Below, piece after piece: positions 54,829 through 62,050 of a stretch of 64,000 bases of DNA. This DNA is from Haloferax namakaokahaiae (GTDB lineage Archaea; Halobacteriota; Halobacteria; Halobacteriales; Haloferacaceae), in the NCBI RefSeq assembly GCF_042663225.1, contig NZ_JBHTAA010000005.1, positions 806,001-870,000 on the forward strand. Reading direction: 5' to 3'. The position numbers were made by a program, and so were the translations under genes. The stretch's first letter is position 1. Each line of letters begins with the position of its first letter. The notes below the pieces were generated by a model. The model made no database searches, was not told the origin of the DNA, and saw only the letters and a list, made by a program, of their open reading frames with translations.

Positions 54829-55266
54829 ATGGAAGAAGTCATTCGCGCACGCGGCCACGAGCACGTCTCGGCGAAGCACGCGAGCACCTTCGAGGTGACG
54901 AGCGACGATTGGCTCACGCCCGCGGGCGACTGTATCCTCGCTATCGACGCGGACCGAACCCCCGCCGACTTCGACGAGGCGTTCGTCGAGGCGTGTCAGT
55001 CCCACGACGCCACTCTCGAAGCGACGATTACCGTCTCGAACGGCGACGAAACCTACGAACAGTCTGTCGTCGGCCGCGGACACCCCGACCTGACGTTCGA
55101 GGGTGACCGAAGCATCGTCCTCCGGACGAGCGACTACACCGACGACCGAACCGGCATGGTCGGTGCCGAGCACGCCGCCGACGGGTTCGACCGCGACCTC
55201 GTGGCCGCACTCGCAGCGGGTGGCGACGTGACGTTCACGCTCAGCGTCGAACCGGCAGGAGAGTAG
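54829..55266 (+). CDS. DUF371 family protein
   Basis: A 145-residue small archaeal protein starting EEVIRARGHEHVSAKHASTFEV and containing IAIDADRTPADFDEAF and VVGRGHPDLTF. No membrane segment. The family is conserved across Euryarchaeota and has no known function. An AT-rich ATGATTTAAAG about 50 nt upstream is the probable TATA box. It precedes the DNA-repair gene nth by 42 nt on the same strand and may be cotranscribed. Confidence 0.88.
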   Translation: MEEVIRARGHEHVSAKHASTFEVTSDDWLTPAGDCILAIDADRTPADFDEAFVEACQSHDATLEATITVSNGDETYEQSVVGRGHPDLTFEGDRSIVLRTSDYTDDRTGMVGAEHAADGFDRDLVAALAAGGDVTFTLSVEPAGE

Positions 55267-55308
55267 GCTCACGGCGACGTTTTTCTGTGCGGACTTGCAA
55301 GCACGACC

Positions 55309-56112
55309 ATGCCCGAAGAGCCGTCTGAAAACATCAGCGGCGGACCCGGCGGTGGCGGCCGCGACGCCCTGTTCGACCCCGAAGACGAGAACGGCGCGAC
55401 CCGCGCCGCAGTCGTCGTGGACAGACTCGGAGAGATGTACTGGCGGAAAGCCTACGGCGGCCAAGGCGGATTCGAGTGTCTGGTCCGGACGATTCTCAGC
55501 CAGAACACGAGCGACAAGGCCAGCCAACCCGCTCACGACGAGTTGATGGCGCAGTATGATGGAGGAGACTTGGCCGAGTCACTGGCCGCCGCCGACCGCG
55601 CGGAACTCATCGATGCCATCCGGAGCGCCGGTCTGTATAACCAAAAATCGAAGCTCATCATCGGAGTCGCAGAAGACGTACTCGCGGACTTCGGGAGCGA
55701 AGTAGACTTCGATGCGTACGTGCGCGAGGAAGACCCCGCCATCGTCCGCGACCGACTCTTGGAGATGAAGGGCGTCGGCCCGAAGACCGCCGACTGCGTA
55801 CTTCTCTTCGCGGGCGGGCGCGAGGGTGTCTTCCCCGTCGATACGCACGTCCACCGAATCTCACGCCGAATCGGTCTCGCACCACCCGACGCCGACCACG
55901 AGGAAGTTCGGGAGTATCTGGAGCGTGACGTGCCCGCCGAGAAGTGCGGCTTCGGGCATACGGCGATGATTCAATTTGGGAGAGAGTTCTGTATGGCGAG
56001 AAAGCCGGCGTGTTTGGATGGTGAGGAAGAGTGTCCGATGGCGGATATCTGTGAGAGAATTGGTGTCGATATCGACGCAGGGACCGTCGTGGACCCCGCC
56101 GAAGCGAACTAA
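55309..56112 (+). CDS. nth: Endonuclease III-type DNA glycosylase/AP lyase
   Basis: A 267-residue base-excision repair enzyme. The helix-hairpin-helix EMKGVGPKTADCVLLFAG holds the lyase Lys, the catalytic Asp sits in FPVDTHVHRISRRIGL, and FLEW-type iron-sulfur cysteines lie in FCMARKPACLDGEEECPMA and the following Cys. The cluster spacing (Cys-x6-Cys-x6-Cys-x5-Cys) differs slightly from the bacterial C-x6-C-x2-C-x5-C. The N-terminal ~30 residues are a Gly/acidic halophilic extension. Confidence 0.92.
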   Translation: MPEEPSENISGGPGGGGRDALFDPEDENGATRAAVVVDRLGEMYWRKAYGGQGGFECLVRTILSQNTSDKASQPAHDELMAQYDGGDLAESLAAADRAELIDAIRSAGLYNQKSKLIIGVAEDVLADFGSEVDFDAYVREEDPAIVRDRLLEMKGVGPKTADCVLLFAGGREGVFPVDTHVHRISRRIGLAPPDADHEEVREYLERDVPAEKCGFGHTAMIQFGREFCMARKPACLDGEEECPMADICERIGVDIDAGTVVDPAEAN

Positions 56113-56113
56113 T

Positions 56114-56539
56114 CTAACACTGCTTTGTCTTCACACCACCAACCGGCGAGTCGTCGCTGTAACTCGACTCCACACCAGTCCCGGCAAACATCGGCAGGTC
56201 CATCGAGAAGTTCGAGACGATGCTAAATCTGGAGAACGGATTCGAGAGGAACTTCCCGAGCGAGCCGACGCCGTCGAAGGAGACGCCGGCGCGGAGTTGG
56301 ATAATCGACTGATTCCCTATCGAGCCGTGGGCTTCCATGCCGAAGCCGCCCGCGCCGCCGAGGTTCTCGAACAGGGAGAGGAACACCACGAGGTCGATTC
56401 CTGCGCCGTTACCGCCGATATCGAACTGGTGACCCTCGCCCGCGAAGCACGGCGAGGTCTGCGTCGCGGCCGCGGCCGGGCCCGAGGCGACGACGATGAT
56501 AACGACGGCGAGCAGCGAGACACGCGCGAGAGCGTCCAT
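56114..56539 (-). CDS. Secreted small protein of unknown function
   Basis: A 141-residue protein with a clear signal peptide (RVSLLAVVIIVVASGPAAAA) and a Gly/Ser/Asn-rich mature part, two Cys (one near the start, one the final residue) and no helix. It looks like an extracellular beta-sheet protein. Its stop is one base away from the stop of the convergent nth gene. No family recognised with confidence. Confidence 0.7.
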   Translation of the reverse strand: MDALARVSLLAVVIIVVASGPAAAATQTSPCFAGEGHQFDIGGNGAGIDLVVFLSLFENLGGAGGFGMEAHGSIGNQSIIQLRAGVSFDGVGSLGKFLSNPFSRFSIVSNFSMDLPMFAGTGVESSYSDDSPVGGVKTKQC

Positions 56540-56602
56540 ACCCTCCCTACGTAGTACAGTCGCTTAAGATTCCGTGACAGTTATCACCGCTGAGAGTTCC
56601 GA

Positions 56603-56986
56603 CTACGCCTCGCCGTCGAGTTGGTCCACGAGTTCGTCGAGCACCGCGTCGGCGCTGGCGAGGTTGGTGGCGAGCGGCGTCTGGTGAACGTCGCACAGGC
56701 GAAGCAGTGCGGAGATGTCGGGTTCGTGCGGTTGGGCGGTGAGTGGGTCGCGGAGGAAAATCACGCCGTCGCAGGTCTCGTCGGCGATTTCAGCGCCGAT
56801 TTGCATGTCGCCGCCGAGCGGTCCCGACTGCTTGCGTTCGATATCGAGTCCGGTCGCGTCGATGAGTCGCTGACCGGTCGTCCCGGTGGCCATGAGTTCG
56901 AAGCGTTCGAGGTCTGCTTTCCGCTCCTGTGCGAACTCGATGAGTGCGGGCTTCTTCTCGTCGTGAGCGATGAGTGCGAGACGCAT
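56603..56986 (-). CDS. mgsA: Methylglyoxal synthase
   Basis: A 127-residue enzyme that turns dihydroxyacetone phosphate into methylglyoxal and phosphate. Family motifs are RLALIAHDEKKPALIEFA, the phosphate loop ATGTTGQ, the catalytic Asp region SGPLGGDMQIGA, and FLRDPLTAQPHEPD. Length is normal for the family. It has no obvious operon partner. Methylglyoxal made here would need detoxification, for which the tandem glyoxalase-fold protein is a candidate. Confidence 0.93.
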   Translation of the reverse strand: MRLALIAHDEKKPALIEFAQERKADLERFELMATGTTGQRLIDATGLDIERKQSGPLGGDMQIGAEIADETCDGVIFLRDPLTAQPHEPDISALLRLCDVHQTPLATNLASADAVLDELVDQLDGEA

Positions 56987-57076
56987 AGCTGAGACTCACT
57001 CGACAGAACGCATGAATCTTCGCCCATCCGCAAAACGAACTCCTCAGAGGCTCCGTGGAGGCAGTCGGTGGAGGCG

Positions 57077-58999
57077 TTACTTGAAGCGGAACGTTTCGAG
57101 GTTCTTCGGCGCGAACGTCCGCATGTTGTAGTTGTGGTAGAGCGCCGACGAGAGGTCCTGCACGGAGCGCTCGTCACCGTGGACACAGAGCACCTTCTCC
57201 GGACGCGGGTTCATCGTCTTGACGAAGTTTTCGAGTCCCTCGCGGTCGGCGTGGCCGGAGAAGCCATCGACCGTCTCCACGTCCATCTTGAGCTTCAGGG
57301 TGCTGGAGCGCCCCATGTCGTTGCGGTCGCTGACGGGGATTTCGTCCCAGCCGGTCTGGATGCGGCGACCGAGCGTTCCCTGTGCCTGGTAACCGACGAA
57401 GACGAGACGGGAGTTCGGGTCGGGACCGATGTGGCGGAGCCACGACATGATGGGACCGCCGGTGACCATCCCCGAAGTCGAGATGATGATACACTGGTCG
57501 CCGTCGGCGACCTCTTGGCGCTCTTCTTCGCCGGCGTCGATGTGGTTGAACTGCTCGGCGAGGAACGGGTTCTCGTCGTCGTGGAAGATGCGGTCACGCA
57601 GGTCGTCGCGGAGGTACTCTGGGTAGGTCGTGTGAATCGCCGTGGCCTCCCAGATCATCCCGTCGAGGTGGACGGGCATCTTCGGAATCTTGCCCGAGCG
57701 CATGGCCTCTTCGAGGACGAGCATAATCTCCTGCGAGCGACCGACTGCGAACGCCGGAATGACGACCTTGCCGCCCTTGTCGTACGTCTCTTGGATGACT
57801 TCGAGGAGTCGTTTTTCCGAGTCCGCTTGGTCGGTCTGGTAGTCGTTGCGGCCGCCGTAGGTGGATTCGAGGACGAGCGTCTCGACGCGCGGGAAGTCGT
57901 TGACCGCGCCGTTGAACAGGCGAGTGTCCTTGTAGTGGATGTCGCCGGAGAACGCGACGTTGTAGAGACCGTCGCCGATGTGGAAGTGCGAGACGGCGGA
58001 GCCGAGGATGTGGCCCGCGTTGTGGAACGTGAGCTTCACGTCCGGGGCGATGTCGGTCACGTCCCCGAATTCGAGCGGGATGGTGTGCTTGATGGCTTCG
58101 CGGACCATCTCGGACTCGTACGGCGGCGCGCGGCCTTCTTTCGAAGCCACGTCGAGGTAGTCGAGCGTGAGAAGCCCCATCAGGTCGCGCGTCGGTTCGG
58201 TCGTGTAAATCGGCCCGTCGTAGCCGTACTTGAACAACAGCGGGATGAGCGCCGAGTGGTCGAGGTGAGCGTGGGTGAGCACGACGGCGTCGAGCGAGTT
58301 CGCGCCGGAACCGAGCGCTTCGGGGACTTGGAGGTACGGCACGTCGTCGGACCCGGGTTTGTCGCCACAGTCGATGAGAATCCGCGTGTCGGGCGTCGAG
58401 AGGATGAACGACGCGCGGCCGACTTCGCGGCAGCAACCGAGGGTCGTGATTCGAACCCACTCGTCGTTCGAGAGGGATTCGCGGTGGATCTGGCGGCCCG
58501 TTCGTTCGAGGATGCGGCGTCGGTCCTCGCGCTCTTGCTTCAGGAAGTTTCGGACGTTAGAAACAGTAGACGATTCGATGGGCGGCGTGCGGACGACTTC
58601 GGGCGTCCAGCCGACTTCCTGGGTGATTTGTCGGAGTGTCGAGCCATGGCGGCCGATGACCATCCCCGGCTTCGACGCCTCGATGACGACTTCGCCCGTG
58701 TCGGCGTGGAAATCGAGGTCCGTCACGCCCGCTTCCTCGGGGATGACGTCCATAATCTGGGGTTCGGCTTCGCGCGGGTCCGACAGCACGTCGGGGTCGG
58801 GTCGAACCGTGATTCGTTTTCGGAGCTTACTCGCCAGTTTTCGAATCAGGTCGCCGTTCTTGGCGAACTTCTTGGGGTCACGTGTATAAACGACGAGTTC
58901 GGGACCCTCGTACTTGACATCGGAGACGGAGATGTCGCGTGGGAGTTCGGTCGTAATCTCTGCTTTCAAATTCTCGAGTTGCTTATCTACGGAGCTCAT
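57077..58999 (-). CDS. aCPSF1, archaeal beta-CASP ribonuclease with KH domains
   Basis: A 640-residue metallo-beta-lactamase/beta-CASP nuclease that processes mRNA 3' ends and acts as transcription termination factor in archaea. The N-terminal ~145 residues hold KH-type RNA-binding segments (KPGMVIGRHGSTLRQI). The metal site LTHAHLDHSALIPL and later motifs GHILGSAVSHFHIG and FSGHADREGLENFV follow. Length matches aCPSF1. The start is the ATG giving MSSVDKQLENLKAE; no neighbouring gene shares its strand closely, apart from mgsA downstream. Confidence 0.95.
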   Translation of the reverse strand: MSSVDKQLENLKAEITTELPRDISVSDVKYEGPELVVYTRDPKKFAKNGDLIRKLASKLRKRITVRPDPDVLSDPREAEPQIMDVIPEEAGVTDLDFHADTGEVVIEASKPGMVIGRHGSTLRQITQEVGWTPEVVRTPPIESSTVSNVRNFLKQEREDRRRILERTGRQIHRESLSNDEWVRITTLGCCREVGRASFILSTPDTRILIDCGDKPGSDDVPYLQVPEALGSGANSLDAVVLTHAHLDHSALIPLLFKYGYDGPIYTTEPTRDLMGLLTLDYLDVASKEGRAPPYESEMVREAIKHTIPLEFGDVTDIAPDVKLTFHNAGHILGSAVSHFHIGDGLYNVAFSGDIHYKDTRLFNGAVNDFPRVETLVLESTYGGRNDYQTDQADSEKRLLEVIQETYDKGGKVVIPAFAVGRSQEIMLVLEEAMRSGKIPKMPVHLDGMIWEATAIHTTYPEYLRDDLRDRIFHDDENPFLAEQFNHIDAGEEERQEVADGDQCIIISTSGMVTGGPIMSWLRHIGPDPNSRLVFVGYQAQGTLGRRIQTGWDEIPVSDRNDMGRSSTLKLKMDVETVDGFSGHADREGLENFVKTMNPRPEKVLCVHGDERSVQDLSSALYHNYNMRTFAPKNLETFRFK

Positions 59000-59247
59000 A
59001 GTTACGAGCGACCCGCGCGGTCAAATGCCCGCGAGTCTCGGGAGCCACTGCCTCAGAGGTGCTACCGATAGACGGACCCACCAGCGTGGTGTCCACTTCG
59101 GTCAACAGCGGAGAGAGCATAGTGAACTGAATACAGTGGTATCTCTGTGCGGGAAGAGGCAGGGGAAAACCCGCTTATTCGATTCTACCACACCTTTACT
59201 ATAAAACCCTTCGCAAAATCGAAGGACCACGCGCTCCATATGAGTGC

Positions 59248-59739
59248 ATGAATCTCACTCCCGACGCCGTTTCTGCGGAGCATCAGTGGGTCATCGACCG
59301 GGCCGACAGAATCGCCAAACTCATCAACGAGACGCGGGCGCGACTCGGTGAGATGTTCGGGACGACGGTAGACCCGGTTGACGAAGCGATGGTCGCAGCG
59401 GAGGTCGATGCGGTGTTCGCCCGCGGCGAGGTCGGCGTCAACGTCGCCGCCTACGTCCGGATGCTCCGCGAACTCGACGTCGAAGGCGACTACCCCGGAT
59501 TCGTCGTGGACGAAGTGCTCGGCCGCGAACTCGCCGCGACGATAGCTGGTGGCGACCCGCTCGGGCTCTTGGCGCAGGCGACGTTCCACTTCGCAGACGT
59601 CGCCGTCCACACGGACGGTCCCGCTGGACTCGACGACTTGGAAGCCGCGCTCGCCGCCGGGTTTCAGACGAGACTCCCCGGTTGGTCGTGGCGCGAGCGA
59701 GACTGCCCGTTCGATAGTCCGCCGAAAAGAGGGAATTAA
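59248..59739 (+). CDS. Hypothetical 163-residue protein
   Basis: An acidic helical soluble protein (VIDRADRIAKLINETRARLGEMF, DEAMVAAEVDAVFARGEVGVN, VNVAAYVRMLRELD). It has no membrane segment or active-site motif. A TATA-like ACTATAAAA about 35-40 nt upstream supports transcription; the rest of the 248-nt gap has no gene. Its stop overlaps by 4 nt the stop of the convergent next gene. No family recognised. Confidence 0.75.
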   Translation: MNLTPDAVSAEHQWVIDRADRIAKLINETRARLGEMFGTTVDPVDEAMVAAEVDAVFARGEVGVNVAAYVRMLRELDVEGDYPGFVVDEVLGRELAATIAGGDPLGLLAQATFHFADVAVHTDGPAGLDDLEAALAAGFQTRLPGWSWRERDCPFDSPPKRGN

Positions 59740-60239
59740 GCCGAGAGCGACGAACTCGTCTCGCGGCGCGAACAGTCGTGGTCGAGTTCGCACAACCGGT
59801 CGAGGAGCGACCCGACACCTTCCTCGCACGCGGTCACCGACCTGAGCACCTCGGTCTCGTACTCGGCCATCACGGCCCGCGGGACGCGGCGCGTCAGTCG
59901 TTCTGGTCCCATCCGCCCGACGCCGCGAACGACGGGGTCACCCAGCCCCGGAAGCGGTTGTCCGTGCATCACGGCCCACCGCGCGTACACGTCAAGATGG
60001 TCGCGGATTCGTAGTTCTCGGTACGAGAGGTTCCCGGAGAGGTCCACGAATCGACTCCACGTCTCGACCGAGTAGTGGTCTATGATTCCTCTGTGCACGT
60101 ACGCGTCGAGTCTGTCCAACACCGATTCGAACTCGCCGCGTTCACCGTCGAGAATCCACAACTCGATTCGAATCGGCCGAGGTGTGTCACGCGGCCCTTC
60201 GTCGAGTACCCCTGTGTCAGTTGCTAGCACGCATATCAC
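59736..60239 (-). CDS. Hypothetical 167-residue protein
   Basis: A soluble protein with RIELWILDGERGEFESVLDRLDAY followed by YSVETWSRFVD, a C-terminal EYETEVLRSVTACEEGVGSL helix and Ser-rich end. I recall similar proteins in haloarchaea annotated only as HTH or hypothetical; no HTH is convincing. A TATA-like TTGATAATAC about 30 nt upstream supports the start. Confidence 0.7.
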   Translation of the reverse strand: MICVLATDTGVLDEGPRDTPRPIRIELWILDGERGEFESVLDRLDAYVHRGIIDHYSVETWSRFVDLSGNLSYRELRIRDHLDVYARWAVMHGQPLPGLGDPVVRGVGRMGPERLTRRVPRAVMAEYETEVLRSVTACEEGVGSLLDRLCELDHDCSRRETSSSLSA

Positions 60240-60376
60240 CCAGGAGGGAGTACGAAGGGTCGTATTATCAACTAGTCGTTCATCAGGCGGAGCGACAGTC
60301 TAGCCCGAAAGCACGATCAGCAGACACGATTGCGGTCGGTTCGCTGACTCGCTCTCGTGGGCGTCCCTTCGGGGTG

Positions 60377-60382
60377 TTTAAG
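60377..60382 (+). promoter_or_regulatory. TATA-like box of proS
   Basis: TTTAAG lies 26-31 nt before the ATG, predicting a leaderless proS transcript; the upstream in-frame ATG overlaps the box and is not a sensible start. Confidence 0.5.
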
Positions 60383-60407
60383 GGTGCGCTGCGGCAAACG
60401 CTCTCCA

Positions 60408-61874
60408 ATGAGCGACGAGCAGGAACTCGGCATCACCGAGTCGAAGGAGTACAACACGGGTGAGTGGTACGCCGAAGTCGTCCAAAAGGCGGGTCTGGCG
60501 AACTACGGTCCCGAGGGCATGAGCGGCTTTATCGTCACGCGTCCGCGCGGCTATGCGCTGTGGGAGTCCGTCCAGAACTACCTCGACGGTGAGTTCAAGA
60601 AGACTGGCGTCCAGAACGCGTACTTCCCCCTCCTCATCCCCGAGAGCTACCTCGAACGCGAGAAGGACATCGTCGAAGGGTTCGACCCCGAAGTCGCGTG
60701 GGTCACCCACGGCGGCCACAACGAACTCGAAGAGCGACTCGCGGTCCGGCCGACCTCCGAATCTATCATCGCCCCCTACATGGCGCAGTGGGTCCGCAGT
60801 CACCGCGACCTGCCGCTTCGCGTCAACCAGTGGGCGTCTGTCGTCCGCTGGGAGGCCACCGAGACCAAGCCGTTCTTCCGGACGAAGGAGTTCCTCTGGC
60901 AGGAAGGCCACACCGCCCACGCGACCCGCGACGACGCGTGGAACGAGACGATGACCCGTCTCTCGCAGTACCAGTCCCTGTACGAGGACGTGCTGGCGAT
61001 TCCGGTCCTCCGCGGCGCAAAGCCCGACCACGACAAGTTCCCCGGCGCGGATACGACGACGACCGTCGAGGCACTCATGCCCGACGGCAAGTCCGTCCAA
61101 GCGGGCACCTCGCACTACCTCGGAACCTCGTTCGCACAGGCGTTCGACATCACCTACACCGACGAGGACGAAGAAGAGATTCCGGCCCACACGACCTCGT
61201 GGGGTCTCTCGTGGCGCTCGCTCGGGGCGCTCATCATGACCCACTCGGACGACCAGGGTCTCGTCCTGCCGCCGACGCTCGCCCCCGAACAGGTCGTCAT
61301 CGTCCCCATCTGGCAGGCCGACACGCAGGAGAAGGTCCTCGACTACGCCGAGGGCATCGCCGAAGAACTCGAAGACGCCGGCGTCCGCGTCGAACTCGAC
61401 GACCGCGACGAGCGCAATCCCGGCTTCAAGTTCAACGAGTGGGAGCTAAAGGGCGTTCCCGTCCGCTTCGAAATCGGTCCCAACGAGGTCGATGACGAGG
61501 TCATCACGGTCGTCCACCGACCCGACGGCGAGTCCGTTGAAGTCGCCCGCGACGACATCGCAGAGGAAGTGTTCGACCAGTTCGACGAGGTGTACGCCAA
61601 GTTGTACGCCGCCGCCGAGGAGAACCTCGAAGAGAACGTCCGCGAGGCCTCCTCGCGCAACGAGATTCTCGGCACCATCGGCCAGCACGGTGGCTACGTG
61701 AAAGCGCCGTGGTGCGGAGCCGAGTCCTGTGAAGAAGAGATTAAAGAGCAAATCTCGGCGGAAATCGTCATGGTTCCCCTCGACGACGAAGACGCGGAGA
61801 TTCACGACGGCGAAGACTGCGCCATCTGTGGCGACGACGCCGAAGAGACGGCCTACTTCGCAAAGTCGTACTAG
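60408..61874 (+). CDS. proS: Prolyl-tRNA synthetase (archaeal/eukaryotic type)
   Basis: A 488-residue class II synthetase that charges tRNA-Pro. Motif 2 region WASVVRWEATETKPFFRTKEFLWQEGHTAHAT, LGTSFAQAF and the motif 3 like WRSLGALIMTHSDDQGLVLPP are present. The C-terminal zinc-binding extension (WCGAESCEEEI and DCAICGDD) and the final Tyr are those of the archaeal type, without the bacterial editing insertion. It ends in a strong hairpin terminator. Confidence 0.96.
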   Translation: MSDEQELGITESKEYNTGEWYAEVVQKAGLANYGPEGMSGFIVTRPRGYALWESVQNYLDGEFKKTGVQNAYFPLLIPESYLEREKDIVEGFDPEVAWVTHGGHNELEERLAVRPTSESIIAPYMAQWVRSHRDLPLRVNQWASVVRWEATETKPFFRTKEFLWQEGHTAHATRDDAWNETMTRLSQYQSLYEDVLAIPVLRGAKPDHDKFPGADTTTTVEALMPDGKSVQAGTSHYLGTSFAQAFDITYTDEDEEEIPAHTTSWGLSWRSLGALIMTHSDDQGLVLPPTLAPEQVVIVPIWQADTQEKVLDYAEGIAEELEDAGVRVELDDRDERNPGFKFNEWELKGVPVRFEIGPNEVDDEVITVVHRPDGESVEVARDDIAEEVFDQFDEVYAKLYAAAEENLEENVREASSRNEILGTIGQHGGYVKAPWCGAESCEEEIKEQISAEIVMVPLDDEDAEIHDGEDCAICGDDAEETAYFAKSY

Positions 61875-61887
61875 GACGAGTTAGTCT

Positions 61888-61907
61888 ACCGCCCCCTGGC
61901 GGTTTTT
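61888..61907 (+). terminator. Intrinsic-type terminator of proS
   Basis: ACCGCC and GGCGGT form a perfect 6-bp stem with a CCCT loop, followed directly by a run of five T. It begins 14 nt after the proS stop. Confidence 0.75.
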
Positions 61908-61975
61908 CACGAATTTTCATCCGTTTCGTTGCCCGTCGAAGGGCAATCGTGCCACATACTAACAGTCCATAGTAC

Positions 61976-61983
61976 CTTATATG
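61976..61983 (+). promoter_or_regulatory. TATA-like box of the gltB leader
   Basis: An AT-rich CTTATATGTGATTATAAC region centred on TTATAT stands about 18-24 nt before the ATG of the 16-codon ORF and about 65-70 nt before gltB. It predicts transcription beginning at or near that ORF. Confidence 0.45.
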
Positions 61984-61999
61984 TGATTATAACACCCTT

Positions 62000-62050
62000 A
62001 TGGTTTCAGGAAAAGGTGCTTATGCGGGTAGTTACTTCTTCGAAGTATGA
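62000..62050 (+). CDS. Candidate 16-residue leader peptide of gltB
   Basis: ATG to TGA encodes MVSGKGAYAGSYFFEV. The TGA overlaps the gltB ATG as ATGA, so ribosomes ending here could restart on gltB. The TATA-like box places the transcript start near its ATG, as for a leaderless ORF. Gly, Ala, Tyr and Phe are common in it; Glu is only at position 15, so amino-acid-sensing attenuation by glutamate is not obvious. Similar in design to the small ORF at 137-166. Confidence 0.4.
   Translation: MVSGKGAYAGSYFFEV

Noticed and set aside
57068..59071. 667-residue open frame opposite aCPSF1
   Set aside because: The minus strand carries KH, metal and beta-CASP motifs; the antisense frame exists because of high GC third positions.
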